Origin: Macrosoma leucophasiata
Taxonomy: Eukaryota; Arthropoda; Insecta; Lepidoptera; Hedylidae
Length of the DNA stretch: 64,000 nt
Reading direction: 5' to 3'
Assembly (NCBI GenBank): GCA_036365455.1
Contig: JAWQUS010000007.1
Coordinates: forward strand, 21,468,001-21,532,000
How positions within the stretch are numbered: the first letter of the stretch is position 1; each line of letters opens with the position of its first letter. The translations under genes were made by a program, and so were the position numbers. Positions 40,398 through 48,489 of the stretch are shown here, piece by piece. The notes beneath the pieces are model-generated. The model had not been told where the DNA came from. It ran no database searches and was given only the letters and a program-made list of their open reading frames with translations.

Positions 40398-43131
40398 GCT
40401 GAGAATCCTATATTGGAATCCAGGCGGGATCACGGGTCACATTCGGGATCTCCGGGAACTCGCCCAGGCTCAGGATATTCATATTATCCTACTGGGCGAG
40501 ACCAAATTACGACCCGAACGCGAGCTCCGTGTGCCCAATTACTTCGTGTACCGCCACGACGAGGTATCGCCGCGGGGCCCCGCTTATAGGGGAACTGCGG
40601 CGCTGGTTCGGCGGGACGTAGTGCACGACGAGTTGGACACACTGCCCTTTGAAATGACGCGTACTAAGGGAGTGCGCGTCTATGCGGAGGGCAGCGAGCT
40701 ACGCGTATTCGCGGGATATAGACCTCCAGGAGACGATTTCCGCGCCCGGGACATTCACACTGTCCTCGGGGAGGGACCTACACTAGTCGTGGGTGATATG
40801 AACGCTAAGCACACTGCCTGGGGTTCCCGTTTAATCACACCGGCCGGAAGGAAACTCTTCGAGGACAGCCAGCGACAGGGGTATGACGTGGTTGGGCCGG
40901 ATGCACCGACACACGTTCCAACTAACCCGAACTGTTTGCCGGATGTCCTGGACGTCGCCATCGTCAAAGATGTGCCATGCCCGGTCCATGTGGAGGTGCT
41001 GTATGATTTGAATACGCAGCACCTCCCAATACTAGTCACTCTTGCACTGTCGACGAATTTCACGATCGCGTGCCCACTCCGCAGACGCACAGACTGGCGC
41101 ACTTTTGAACGCGCTATGAGTGAGGTGGAGCCGATGGGCGCCCTGACTACAGCAGAGGATGTCGAGGCGGCAGCCTGCCGCCTCTCACGCGAAATCCAGT
41201 CCGCCAACGCAGCGGCCACCACAACGATGCCAGCAACACAGCGCAGGGCCGCCCTGCCCGCCGCACTCCAAGTAATGCTGCGCAGAAAGCGCAGCCTCCG
41301 TCAGCTGTGGGCGCGCACGCGATGTCCGACAGTCAAGCGTGACCTTAATCGCCTCGTGGATAAGGTCAGTGCAGCGATGAGCGTATTTCGTGGGGCTGCC
41401 TGGGAAGAAACCATAGACCGGGCGGCTGACCGAGACACCAATTTATATATGCTCACTCGCACGCTGACCCGCGAGCCGGCCCCGATATATCCGTTACTTG
41501 ATAATTCAGGTAAACGATGCTACGGGGCCAGAGACCGGGCCGAAATACTGGCCACTCATCTGGAGGACGTCTTTACCCCCCACCCACCCTCTACGGACCC
41601 CGTTGTCGTCGCGCATCATGATGACTGCGAGCGCCGCGTAAGGGAATTACTGTCGACACCGCTCCCGCCACTCCGAGGGGATGATTTTATCTCCCCGTCT
41701 GAACTGCGGAGGGCCGTTTACCGGCTGAATGTCAAGAAGGCACCAGGACCGGATGGGATCCCTAACGCCGCGCTGCAGCATCTGCCGTGGGGTAGCCTGG
41801 TATCCCTTACCAGACTATTCAACGGCATACTCCGCACGGGTCATTTTCCCAACGAGTGGAAACTCGGGAAAGTTATAGTTCTCCCCAAGCCGGGCAAGGA
41901 CCGCCGCTATCCATCTAGCTACCGCCCTATCACGCTGCTCTCACACCTCGCCAAGCTGTTCGAGCGTCTTCTGCTGCGGAGGCTGAGGCCACACCTTCCA
42001 TGTAGGGAGGAGCAGTTTGGCTTCCGCGCGGGACACTCCACGACGCTCCAGCTGGTGAGGGTACTACACTATCTCGCCAATGAGTTCAACAATCGTCAGT
42101 ACTCGGTTGGAGTATTTCTCGATATCGAGAAAGCCTTCGACCGGGTGTGGCATGTTGGACTCTTGGCGAAATTAGATACACTGCATCCCGCCTTACACAG
42201 GGTGGTGGCTAGCTTCCTGGAGGGCAGGCGGTTCTACGTCTCGATTGATGGGGAGGAATCGCCACACCATCCGATCCGTGCAGGAGTACCACAGGGCAGC
42301 TGTTTGTCGCCGTCGCTATATGCGGCGTATACAGACGACATCCCCACCTTGCGCGAACATCTGCGCGAAGGAGAAAGGGATGTAATGCTGTCCCTGTTTG
42401 CCGACGACAGCGCTTACTTTACGTCGGCGCCCCGGTTGCATTTTGCATACGAGCAAATGCAACGTTTGCTGAATAGATTGCCGGAGTGGTTCGATAAGTG
42501 GCGGATGGCCGTCAATGTGGGTAAGACGGCCGCTTTCGCAACGCGAACACTCCGCTACCGACTACCACCACTACGGCTCCGCGGCCAAGATGTTCTATGG
42601 CAGCCGTCGGTCAAGTACCTTGGGTGTACCATCGACAGAGCGCTGCGCATGGTGCCCACCGTGGATAACGCGGTGCGCCAGGCGGCGGCTGCTCGAGCGA
42701 TGCTACGTCCGGTACTGCAGTCGAGGCTGCCGTTGAGCACCAAGCTGCGGATCTACAACACCTACATTCGAACTAGGTTGACGTACGCTGCACCAGCGTG
42801 GTACGCCTTGTGCTCCACTACGCAGCGACGTCGCCTACAGGTACAGCAAAACGTGTGTCTACGCTTGATAACCAACGCGGGGAGGTACGTCAGAAATGAC
42901 GTCATCTCACGGGACCTGCGTGTAGAATCCGTTCAGGAGTTCGTGGTCCGTCTCGCGCGCGGTATGTACTATCGTGCGGAAAACGGACCTCACGGACACC
43001 TCCACGGATTTGCCCCACTACATAGCAGGCCGCCTGACGGGAGGGCACTCCCGCGCGAAATCCTCTCCGTGGTATCAACCCGGACACCCCGGGACGCCGA
43101 CGTATGTCCGAGCCCCGATCCCGAATCGTGA
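40384..43131 (+). CDS. LINE ORF2: endonuclease plus reverse transcriptase (915 aa)
   Basis: The frame is open for 915 codons. The AP-type endonuclease covers about residues 5-225, with ILYWNPGG, LLGETKLRP (catalytic Glu), GDMNAKHTAWGSR and NTQHLPIL, where the usual Asp before His is Gln. The reverse transcriptase covers about 440-720, with KKAPGPDGIPN, SSYRPITLLSHLAKLFERL, FLDIEKAFDRVWHVG, GVPQGSCLSPSLYAAYTDDI and the catalytic SLFADDSAYF near residue 672. The C-terminal region includes KLRIYNTYIRTRLTYAAPAW. The first codon of the overlap-proximal frame is GTG at 40384; the first in-frame ATG is about residue 91, inside the endonuclease. Either initiation depends on ORF1 termination or an ATG was lost. 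Confidence 0.9.
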   Translation: MIPCRLRILYWNPGGITGHIRDLRELAQAQDIHIILLGETKLRPERELRVPNYFVYRHDEVSPRGPAYRGTAALVRRDVVHDELDTLPFEMTRTKGVRVYAEGSELRVFAGYRPPGDDFRARDIHTVLGEGPTLVVGDMNAKHTAWGSRLITPAGRKLFEDSQRQGYDVVGPDAPTHVPTNPNCLPDVLDVAIVKDVPCPVHVEVLYDLNTQHLPILVTLALSTNFTIACPLRRRTDWRTFERAMSEVEPMGALTTAEDVEAAACRLSREIQSANAAATTTMPATQRRAALPAALQVMLRRKRSLRQLWARTRCPTVKRDLNRLVDKVSAAMSVFRGAAWEETIDRAADRDTNLYMLTRTLTREPAPIYPLLDNSGKRCYGARDRAEILATHLEDVFTPHPPSTDPVVVAHHDDCERRVRELLSTPLPPLRGDDFISPSELRRAVYRLNVKKAPGPDGIPNAALQHLPWGSLVSLTRLFNGILRTGHFPNEWKLGKVIVLPKPGKDRRYPSSYRPITLLSHLAKLFERLLLRRLRPHLPCREEQFGFRAGHSTTLQLVRVLHYLANEFNNRQYSVGVFLDIEKAFDRVWHVGLLAKLDTLHPALHRVVASFLEGRRFYVSIDGEESPHHPIRAGVPQGSCLSPSLYAAYTDDIPTLREHLREGERDVMLSLFADDSAYFTSAPRLHFAYEQMQRLLNRLPEWFDKWRMAVNVGKTAAFATRTLRYRLPPLRLRGQDVLWQPSVKYLGCTIDRALRMVPTVDNAVRQAAAARAMLRPVLQSRLPLSTKLRIYNTYIRTRLTYAAPAWYALCSTTQRRRLQVQQNVCLRLITNAGRYVRNDVISRDLRVESVQEFVVRLARGMYYRAENGPHGHLHGFAPLHSRPPDGRALPREILSVVSTRTPRDADVCPSPDPES

Positions 43132-43679
43132 TCCGATACGTTAGTGAGCCAAGCTCGGCCGGGCTCGCCATTAGATGCAGAGCTCTGTGACGATGTCACG
43201 CAACCTGCCCGACCCGGGTTCGATTCCCGGACGTGGGGGCTTTCATCGGGGATGCGGTCGCGGGTCCGACTACGGTCCGGGCTACGACCGCGCAATATCT
43301 GCGGGCGTTGCCACTGGAGTGGTGGATGCTCGCCCCTGTTGGCTTCCCAAAACTCGACGCTGGGCGACGGAAGCCGCCGCAGCGACGCCACTTCGCGCCG
43401 TGACGACACCCCCGCCGCCGCAATACCAACCGCCGCGGCACCGCTGTCATCACGGCACCACCACACTTGGGAGGCGCCTACTCCGTCGCTGCGCCCTAAT
43501 CGGCGACGCGGCGCTTACCACTGCGCCACCCAGACAAGACGCCGCTCCCATTACTATGGGAGCAGAAGATGCCGAGGAAAAGGGGCACGTGCCTCGAATC
43601 CTATACCGCGCCGCGCGCTAGCGCGCGCGACGAATCACGACGAACCTAATTTCATTTTAAAATTAAAATTAAAAATGTG
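43132..43679 (+). other. LINE 3' UTR with a tRNA B-box-like motif
   Basis: A GC-rich 3' region ends in AAAATTAAAATTAAAAATGTG. At about 43212-43230 it contains CGGGTTCGATTCCCGG, a perfect B-box core inside a short stem. A matching region of another copy lies at 2917-3075. Confidence 0.65.
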
Positions 43680-43686
43680 AAATCCA

Positions 43687-44042
43687 TTACCTCTGGTTCT
43701 ATTGCTATTTTTCTATTTTCTGAAAGTTTCCCAATACCTCGCCGGTAATGTGCCTGCAGATGTCAACAAGCTTGCCACCAAACATGGGTTGTTACATGGG
43801 CCAAAACGTAATCGGCGAATCCTGGGTGTTTGCATGATGTATGCTTGAATGCGTGCACTTATCTCTGCCTACCATTTCGGGAATTACAGCCGTGAAGTTA
43901 CTTAATAAAATAAAAAGATTTCAAGCCTACACGACTGCGTGTTCAAGACAAAGCAAATAGTCGTGCATCGTCAATCAAAGGGGTTCATCCAGCATTGTGA
44001 CACACAGGTAGATACATTCACACACCTACCTGAAACTTTGTA
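43687..44042. other. unassigned, one repeat scrap
   Basis: A fragment of the CTCTGCCTACC family lies at about 43840-43900 (TATGCTTGAATGCGTGCAC). No gene. Confidence 0.3.
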
Positions 44043-44363
44043 CTTTTTTATGTAACGAAGATGGCTAACATGCACACATTTTTTTTGTGTCATGGAAGTG
44101 GCATACAAGCATGCTACTCACATCGATGATAAGTGATGACTGCAGCCTATAGACACCCACACAAAGACCAAGGTCAAAATGCAGATGCGTTACCACTCGT
44201 GAGGCCTAAGGTGTTATGTCTCTGTGCCGGAAATTACAGGGCCGTAAATCACCACCTGACCTGCTTTACACTACCATTTAGCGGTAAGTATATTAGATAA
44301 TGCGCTGGTGCCTACGCCCGCGAGCTCCGTCACTCTCTCTCTACCTCTCGTCTCTACCACCAG
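44043..44363 (-). repeat. S1 retroposon, first of a head-to-tail trio, plus 35-bp scrap
   Basis: A tail-end scrap (44043-44077) is followed by a full S1 copy from 44079 to CTCTACCACCAG at 44363. Confidence 0.8.
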
Positions 44364-44614
44364 AATGTAACCCACACGGATGTTATGTGATGACTACAGC
44401 CTTTAGACATCTACACAAAAACCAAAGATCAAAATGTAGATGTGTTGCCACACCTGAGAACTTGATTGTCATGTCTCGGTGATAGTTACATACATACATT
44501 ACCATGTAATCGAAACACGATAGTTCTGAACACTACCATTTGGCGGCAGGTAGGTTAACTAATGCGGTGGTGCCTACGCCCTCGCGTCCCTGCACTGAAA
44601 CTCTACCACTAGTA
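44364..44614 (-). repeat. S1 retroposon, second of the trio
   Basis: Continues directly from the first copy, without a poly(A) tail, at GATGTTATGTGATGACTAC; ends CTCTACCACTAGTAAA. More diverged than the first. Confidence 0.75.
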
Positions 44615-44617
44615 AAA

Positions 44618-44718
44618 ACCTTTTACATCATGAAGTAGACATACGAGACAGTTCACATTATTATTAAGTGGTGCTGTAGCCTATCAACATCTACATATAC
44701 AAACCAGAGATTTCAATA
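44618..44718 (-). repeat. S1 retroposon, third of the trio (partial)
   Basis: TTTTACATCATGAAGTAGAC then CAGTTCACATTATTATTAAG then GCCTATCAACATCTAC; breaks off after 100 bp. Confidence 0.6.
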
Positions 44719-44727
44719 GTCTGTTGG

Positions 44728-44797
44728 ACGAACGGATAGACGGATAGCTGGATAGATGGATAGACGGACGCACTGATAGACAGACGGACGTACAGCG
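44728..44797. repeat. GGATAGAC/GGACGACA microsatellite
   Basis: Eight or so imperfect 8-bp units (GGATAGACG, GGATAGCTG, AGACAGACG). Confidence 0.65.
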
Positions 44798-44817
44798 GAG
44801 TGTTAGTAATAGTTTTT

Positions 44818-44872
44818 TACTGGTGGTAGAGCTCCAGTGTCGGAGCTCGCGGGCGTAGGCACCACCGCATTA
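44818..44872 (+). repeat. S1 retroposon, first 55 bp only
   Basis: ACTGGTGGTAGAGCTCCAGT through ACCACCGCATTA, then (ATTT)n. A 3'-truncated retroposon piece, unusual for reverse-transcribed DNA. Confidence 0.75.
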
Positions 44873-44887
44873 TTTATTTATTTATTT

Positions 44888-45235
44888 ACTAGCTGTTGCC
44901 CGCGGCTTCGCCCGCGTGGATGTCGTTTTATAAATAATTTAAATTTTACAATCCCATGGAAATGTCCTAATCAAGTTTCCCGTCGCGTACCTTTTTTTTA
45001 TGTTACCTATATGTAAAGTACTTAATCACGTCTATAACTTCAAAAATCTCTATTTAATTTTAACCCCTTATATTTAGGGGTGATTTTGAAAAAATACTGA
45101 TACACGTACCTATTTTTTATTCCTAACAGAAAGACTGGAACATTACATTTCAAATCTCTAACTTAGAAACTACCAAAAATCCCAAACAAATTTTAACCTC
45201 AATTCCATACATACAGTACTCTTCCATTTTTCATT
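44888..45235 (+). repeat. ACTAGCTGTTGCCCGCGGC lepidopteran repeat
   Basis: The head ACTAGCTGTTGCCCGCGGCT leads into a long AT-rich body containing CCCATGGAAATGTCC and TTTAACCCCTTATATTTAGG. The copy at 51095 shares the head. Confidence 0.5.
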
Positions 45236-45349
45236 TAGGGGGAAATTTTGTCCATTTCACATAAACAGATCATTTTTACTTTTCCTAATCATGAGCCTGT
45301 ATACCAATTTTTATACTGTTTAGTTCAGGAATGAGAAACTTTCCATAAC

Positions 45350-45518
45350 GGTACGGCCCTGTCATTTCCGACACAGAGGCATAACACCTTAGGCCTTAGG
45401 AGTGGTAACGCATCTGTATTTTGACCTTGGTCTTTGTGTAAGTGTCTACAGGCTGCAGTCATCACTTAACATCAATGTGAACTGCATGTTTGATTGCCAC
45501 ATCCATAATATAAAAAAT
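45350..45518 (+). repeat. S1 retroposon, 3' half
   Basis: GGTACGGCCCTGTCATTTCC to TTGCCACATCCATAATATAA and an A-run. Confidence 0.8.
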
Positions 45519-46070
45519 AGGGTCCCGTTTTTCCATTTAGGTATAGAACCCTAATAAGATAAGTAAAAGCTCATTTCAAATTTCATTGAACATAAAATCA
45601 ATATCAATATTTTTAGAAGCTTGCTGTCCAACAGAGCCGTATATCACCTTTGTGAACCTTCTCCCGTAATAACAATGCGCTTGCTCTATGAAATTGGATT
45701 GCATCTGACCTGCTATCTGATGCTTAACATCATACATGATAAATTTTAATTATTACTACAAGCCGCACTCACATTAAGCTTATGCGGAGCTTAGATGTTT
45801 TTGTATATCTACTCGCCGTAGTATATTAATATGTCATAGTACAAAAATACCTATGTGATAGATACTAGTGGTAGTTTAGTGTCGGAGCTCAATCTCTCTC
45901 TACCACCAGAAAATTAAAGGCTCCATAATTTGTCTGCGGCAAAACAACTTAGTCCTCTGGAAACGCATCTGCATTAGGTATGTCCTTCCCCATTGACTTG
46001 CTATATGCACTAAAGTAGGTACTACACAAGACATTCCCCTTGACTGCACGGTCTGGTGGTTCGTTTAGAT
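45519..46070. other. S1 scraps and unassigned sequence
   Basis: S1 5'-end words lie at 45866-45892 (ACTAGTGGTAGTTTAGTGTC) and 45899-45910. CGCATCTGCATTAGG at 45963 and ATGTCTATAGGTTGCAGT at 46862 (beyond the hAT element) are S1 pieces on either side of it. Confidence 0.4.
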
Positions 46071-46856
46071 TAGAGTTTCTGCTCGAGACCTCTCGAACTC
46101 GAGACCTCTCGAACTCGAGACCTCTCGAACTCGAGACAACTCGAGAGTTTCGCCTCCATTCGAGACGAGAAATAAATAGCCGACTCTCGAGACTCTCGAG
46201 TTCCGGCGAACACGAAATAAGGACTAAAGTCAGGCTCGCCATTTTGCCGCTTTTACCAATGAAAACGTCACCCGCGCACTACAAACACGTGCAGCGGACT
46301 TCTCACTATATCTTACAATGTAGTCTCACAATGTAGTAAGTGCACCAAAAAATGTGCCTAATTGAAAAGCTCTAATACAAGTGGATTAGTCCGACACCTG
46401 CAAAGCGTTCATAAAATTATTTTGAAAACTGAGTCACAGACTGCTTCAACCAGTTCAACCGCTGATAATGGAGATGAACAGCCTCCGAAATTAAAGAAAT
46501 CTAAGCCAATAACTCAACAAACTTTAAACTTTGCACAACGCCACGAGTTCCTCGGGGAAATTGTATCAGGTTTAGCTGCAAAAGATGATCTCACCATTCG
46601 ACAAATCACTAGAAGTGAATTTATAAGAGAATCAATTCAGGGTAGAGGATTTAAGTTACTTACGTTTTGTATTTCTAACTTGTAGTGCAAAGTACATTAC
46701 AATAAAAGAATTCCGATTTTTTGATAGTTTTTTATTTTATTTTCAGTTTCATTTACAATTTCTTTCAAGACTCGAGAGTCCAGACAACTCGAGAAATTAG
46801 AGTCGAGAATTCTCGAAACTCGAGAAAAAAAGTGAGGCGAGAAACCAGAAACATTC
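46071..46856 (+). mobile_element. hAT element (786 bp) with 8-bp target duplication and BED-finger remnant
   Basis: The flanks GTTTAGAT at 46063-46070 and 46857-46864 are identical. The ends are TAGAGTTTCTGCTCGAG and, reversed, GAATGTTTCTGGTTTC, sharing GTTTCTG at the same offset. CTCGAG-rich subterminal repeats (46080-46205 and 46769-46826) include three tandem 18-bp units. The right flank continues in an S1 scrap, so the element sits in older S1 sequence. Confidence 0.75.
46330..46685 (+). pseudogene. hAT transposase N-terminus, BED zinc finger (truncated)
   Basis: The frame beginning after a TAA at 46354 reads LKSSNTSGLVRHLQSVHK, the C-terminal half of a BED finger. The Cys pair lies upstream of that stop. 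A linker rich in Ser and Thr follows, then ITQQTLNF and RQITRSEFIRESIQGRGF, after which the frame ends. The catalytic RNase H-like domain and the hAT dimerisation domain are absent. Confidence 0.65.
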
Positions 46857-46889
46857 GTTTAGATGTCTATAGGTTGCAGTATTCGCTTA

Positions 46890-47282
46890 CAAAGTGCAAT
46901 TTCACATTGAGTGCAAGACCAAGTTGGCATCCAAAAACTAGGGGTGCTTAGCAAAGCGAGACAGTATTTCACTTCTTGGCAGCTACTACAGTTTTATCCT
47001 TTTATCTGGAATACTGCTCTCATTTGTGAGCGGGTAAAATGGTGAGTGCTCTGTTGAACTTTTCGATATCGGGCCACCGTCTGGTTTCTTACATCGCACC
47101 ACAGAATAGATAAATACAGATGGAATGGTAATGTGGGTGTGGCAAGCGTACGGCAACTATGCGTGAACACACACAGTTCGGCAGATCCATTCGTTCGCCG
47201 CTCGTAGTGTCATGTAGACTGCTTCGAACGATGCATCTCTTGGTAAAATACCATGTAGTGCCAATTTTAACATGTAATATGA
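46890..47282. other. unassigned stretch
   Basis: No gene or repeat recognised. Confidence 0.25.
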
Positions 47283-47283
47283 A

Positions 47284-47318
47284 ATGTCAGACCCCAATAC
47301 TTGAGGTCTGACATTTAC
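47284..47318. other. perfect 12-bp hairpin
   Basis: AAATGTCAGACC and GGTCTGACATTT flank an 11-base loop. Confidence 0.5.
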
Positions 47319-47814
47319 AGCGTGCAGGTATATCTTTTCATCGGTAAGTCACAAATAACATTTATTGTTATAATACTTGTAAAAAACATATAAATATACA
47401 AAGAAATATGAATATTCGAACTTAAACTGCATTATTTAAACGTTACTGCTAGCGAATACATTTCTCGTTAAGCACTCGCTCAATTAACGCTATTACTGTC
47501 TCCGCTTGCAATGTATAGCATGTAATGCGTCCGCTACACTTCAACTAGTTTATTGGTGAGTATATTGTTGTGTGCGTGCGAGTGTTTATTGCCTACGGGC
47601 GTTACATGTTAGTATGCAAACTTACGCAAACGAATAGGTGCCTGAGGATTAATATGTGGGTGATTGTCGAGATGGTGTTACATTTGTGTAAGAAATTGCA
47701 TGATGGGAGAAAAGCGGCGACACTGGTTCTAATACTTAATTGAAGCAAAGGCCTTTCTATCCTTATTTATCTATTCCGTGCATCGCACTACCCGCCGAAG
47801 AGAGAAATTCCAAC
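47319..47814. other. unassigned stretch
   Basis: No gene or repeat recognised. Confidence 0.25.
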
Positions 47815-48082
47815 CTCACCGCCTGGACACTTGGCAGTGTTCAACGGTGCGATTTTCAAGTTAATTTTTGCCCGGAATGTGTAACGTAATGTGGAACGAA
47901 CTTCCCCTTCAAGTATTCCCTCGGTATATGGGATTCTTTAAAAATGGCGTGAAAAGAGTCTTTCAGGGCTGGTAGCGCGTTCGCAAATGCACTGGTGTTG
48001 CAAATGTTGATAGGCGACGGTGACCACTTTCAATCAGGTGGCCCATTTGCATGTCTGTCAGCCTTCAGACATAAAAACCAAC
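47815..48082 (+). pseudogene. LINE C-terminal remnant with 3' tail
   Basis: Broken frames read NELPLQVFPRY-like then LVLQMLIGDGDHFQSGG. The nucleotide tail GGCGACGGTGACCAC..ATCAGGTGGCCCATTTGC..ACATAAAA is the 3' end of a widespread lepidopteran non-LTR family. It lies just beyond the 3' end of HEATR1. Confidence 0.5.
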
Positions 48083-48296
48083 CATATGAAATACACGCTA
48101 GTATGTTACCATAATTAGTATAATTACATAATATAAAAACCCCACTATTACTTACTCTCTAATCCTGAAATGGCAAGCGAAATTCTAGTAAATATGGGCT
48201 ACTTACCTTGATTCGACATAGCAGTTACAAAGAAAATAATTAAAACATCATAATAATCGAATATACGTTTTATCCTTATCAACTACAATAAACTAT

Positions 48297-48489
48297 TCAA
48301 AAGTATTTCTCAAGCGGCTCTCCTAATATTTGTTCAAGTTTCCGTATAGCGTCCTTGGTAGCGCTCTCTATCTTCTGATCGCCATCTTCTAGAAGTTCCG
48401 CCAAGAAGGGCACACTTTCCGCTAAAAGTGGTAACCAGTTACTACCCAACTGCGTTGCCATGGCGACCAAACAGTCTAGCGCTGTTAGT
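48297..48489 (-). CDS. HEATR1: HEATR1 coding exon 4 (terminal)
   Basis: 193 bp. Codes LTALDCLVAMATQLGSNWLP, then LLAESVPFLAELLEDGDQKI, and ends GEPLEKYF, matching the conserved UTP10 C-terminus. Acceptor TTTTTTACAG. Confidence 0.92.

Larger units (their letters stand above)
37812..43679 (+). mobile_element. Jockey-clade LINE, nearly full length (about 5.9 kb)
   Basis: Contains in order a GC-rich 5' UTR, ORF1 with zinc knuckles, ORF2 with endonuclease and reverse transcriptase, and a 3' UTR. AAATCCA occurs at 37805-37811 and 43680-43686 and may be a short target duplication; seven bases is weak evidence. GC content contrasts sharply with the surrounding DNA. One in-frame stop in ORF1 is the only break I see. 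Confidence 0.85.

Noticed and set aside
39637..43171. Several minus-strand frames over the Jockey ORFs
   Set aside because: Mirror frames of GC-rich coding sequence; no domains.
43144..43680. 178-codon frame in the LINE 3' UTR as a third ORF
   Set aside because: Arg/Ser-rich low-complexity translation of a GC-rich UTR with no counterpart known to me in Jockey elements.
37805..43686. AAATCCA pair as proven target duplication of the Jockey element
   Set aside because: Only seven bases in AT-rich sequence; kept as a possibility but not used to fix the element ends with confidence.
46040..46336. 98-codon frame rich in Arg, Glu, Leu and Ser
   Set aside because: Produced by translation of CTCGAG subterminal repeats of the hAT element.
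47284..47318. Pre-miRNA hairpin
   Set aside because: A 12-bp stem is too short for a miRNA precursor and nothing suggests transcription.
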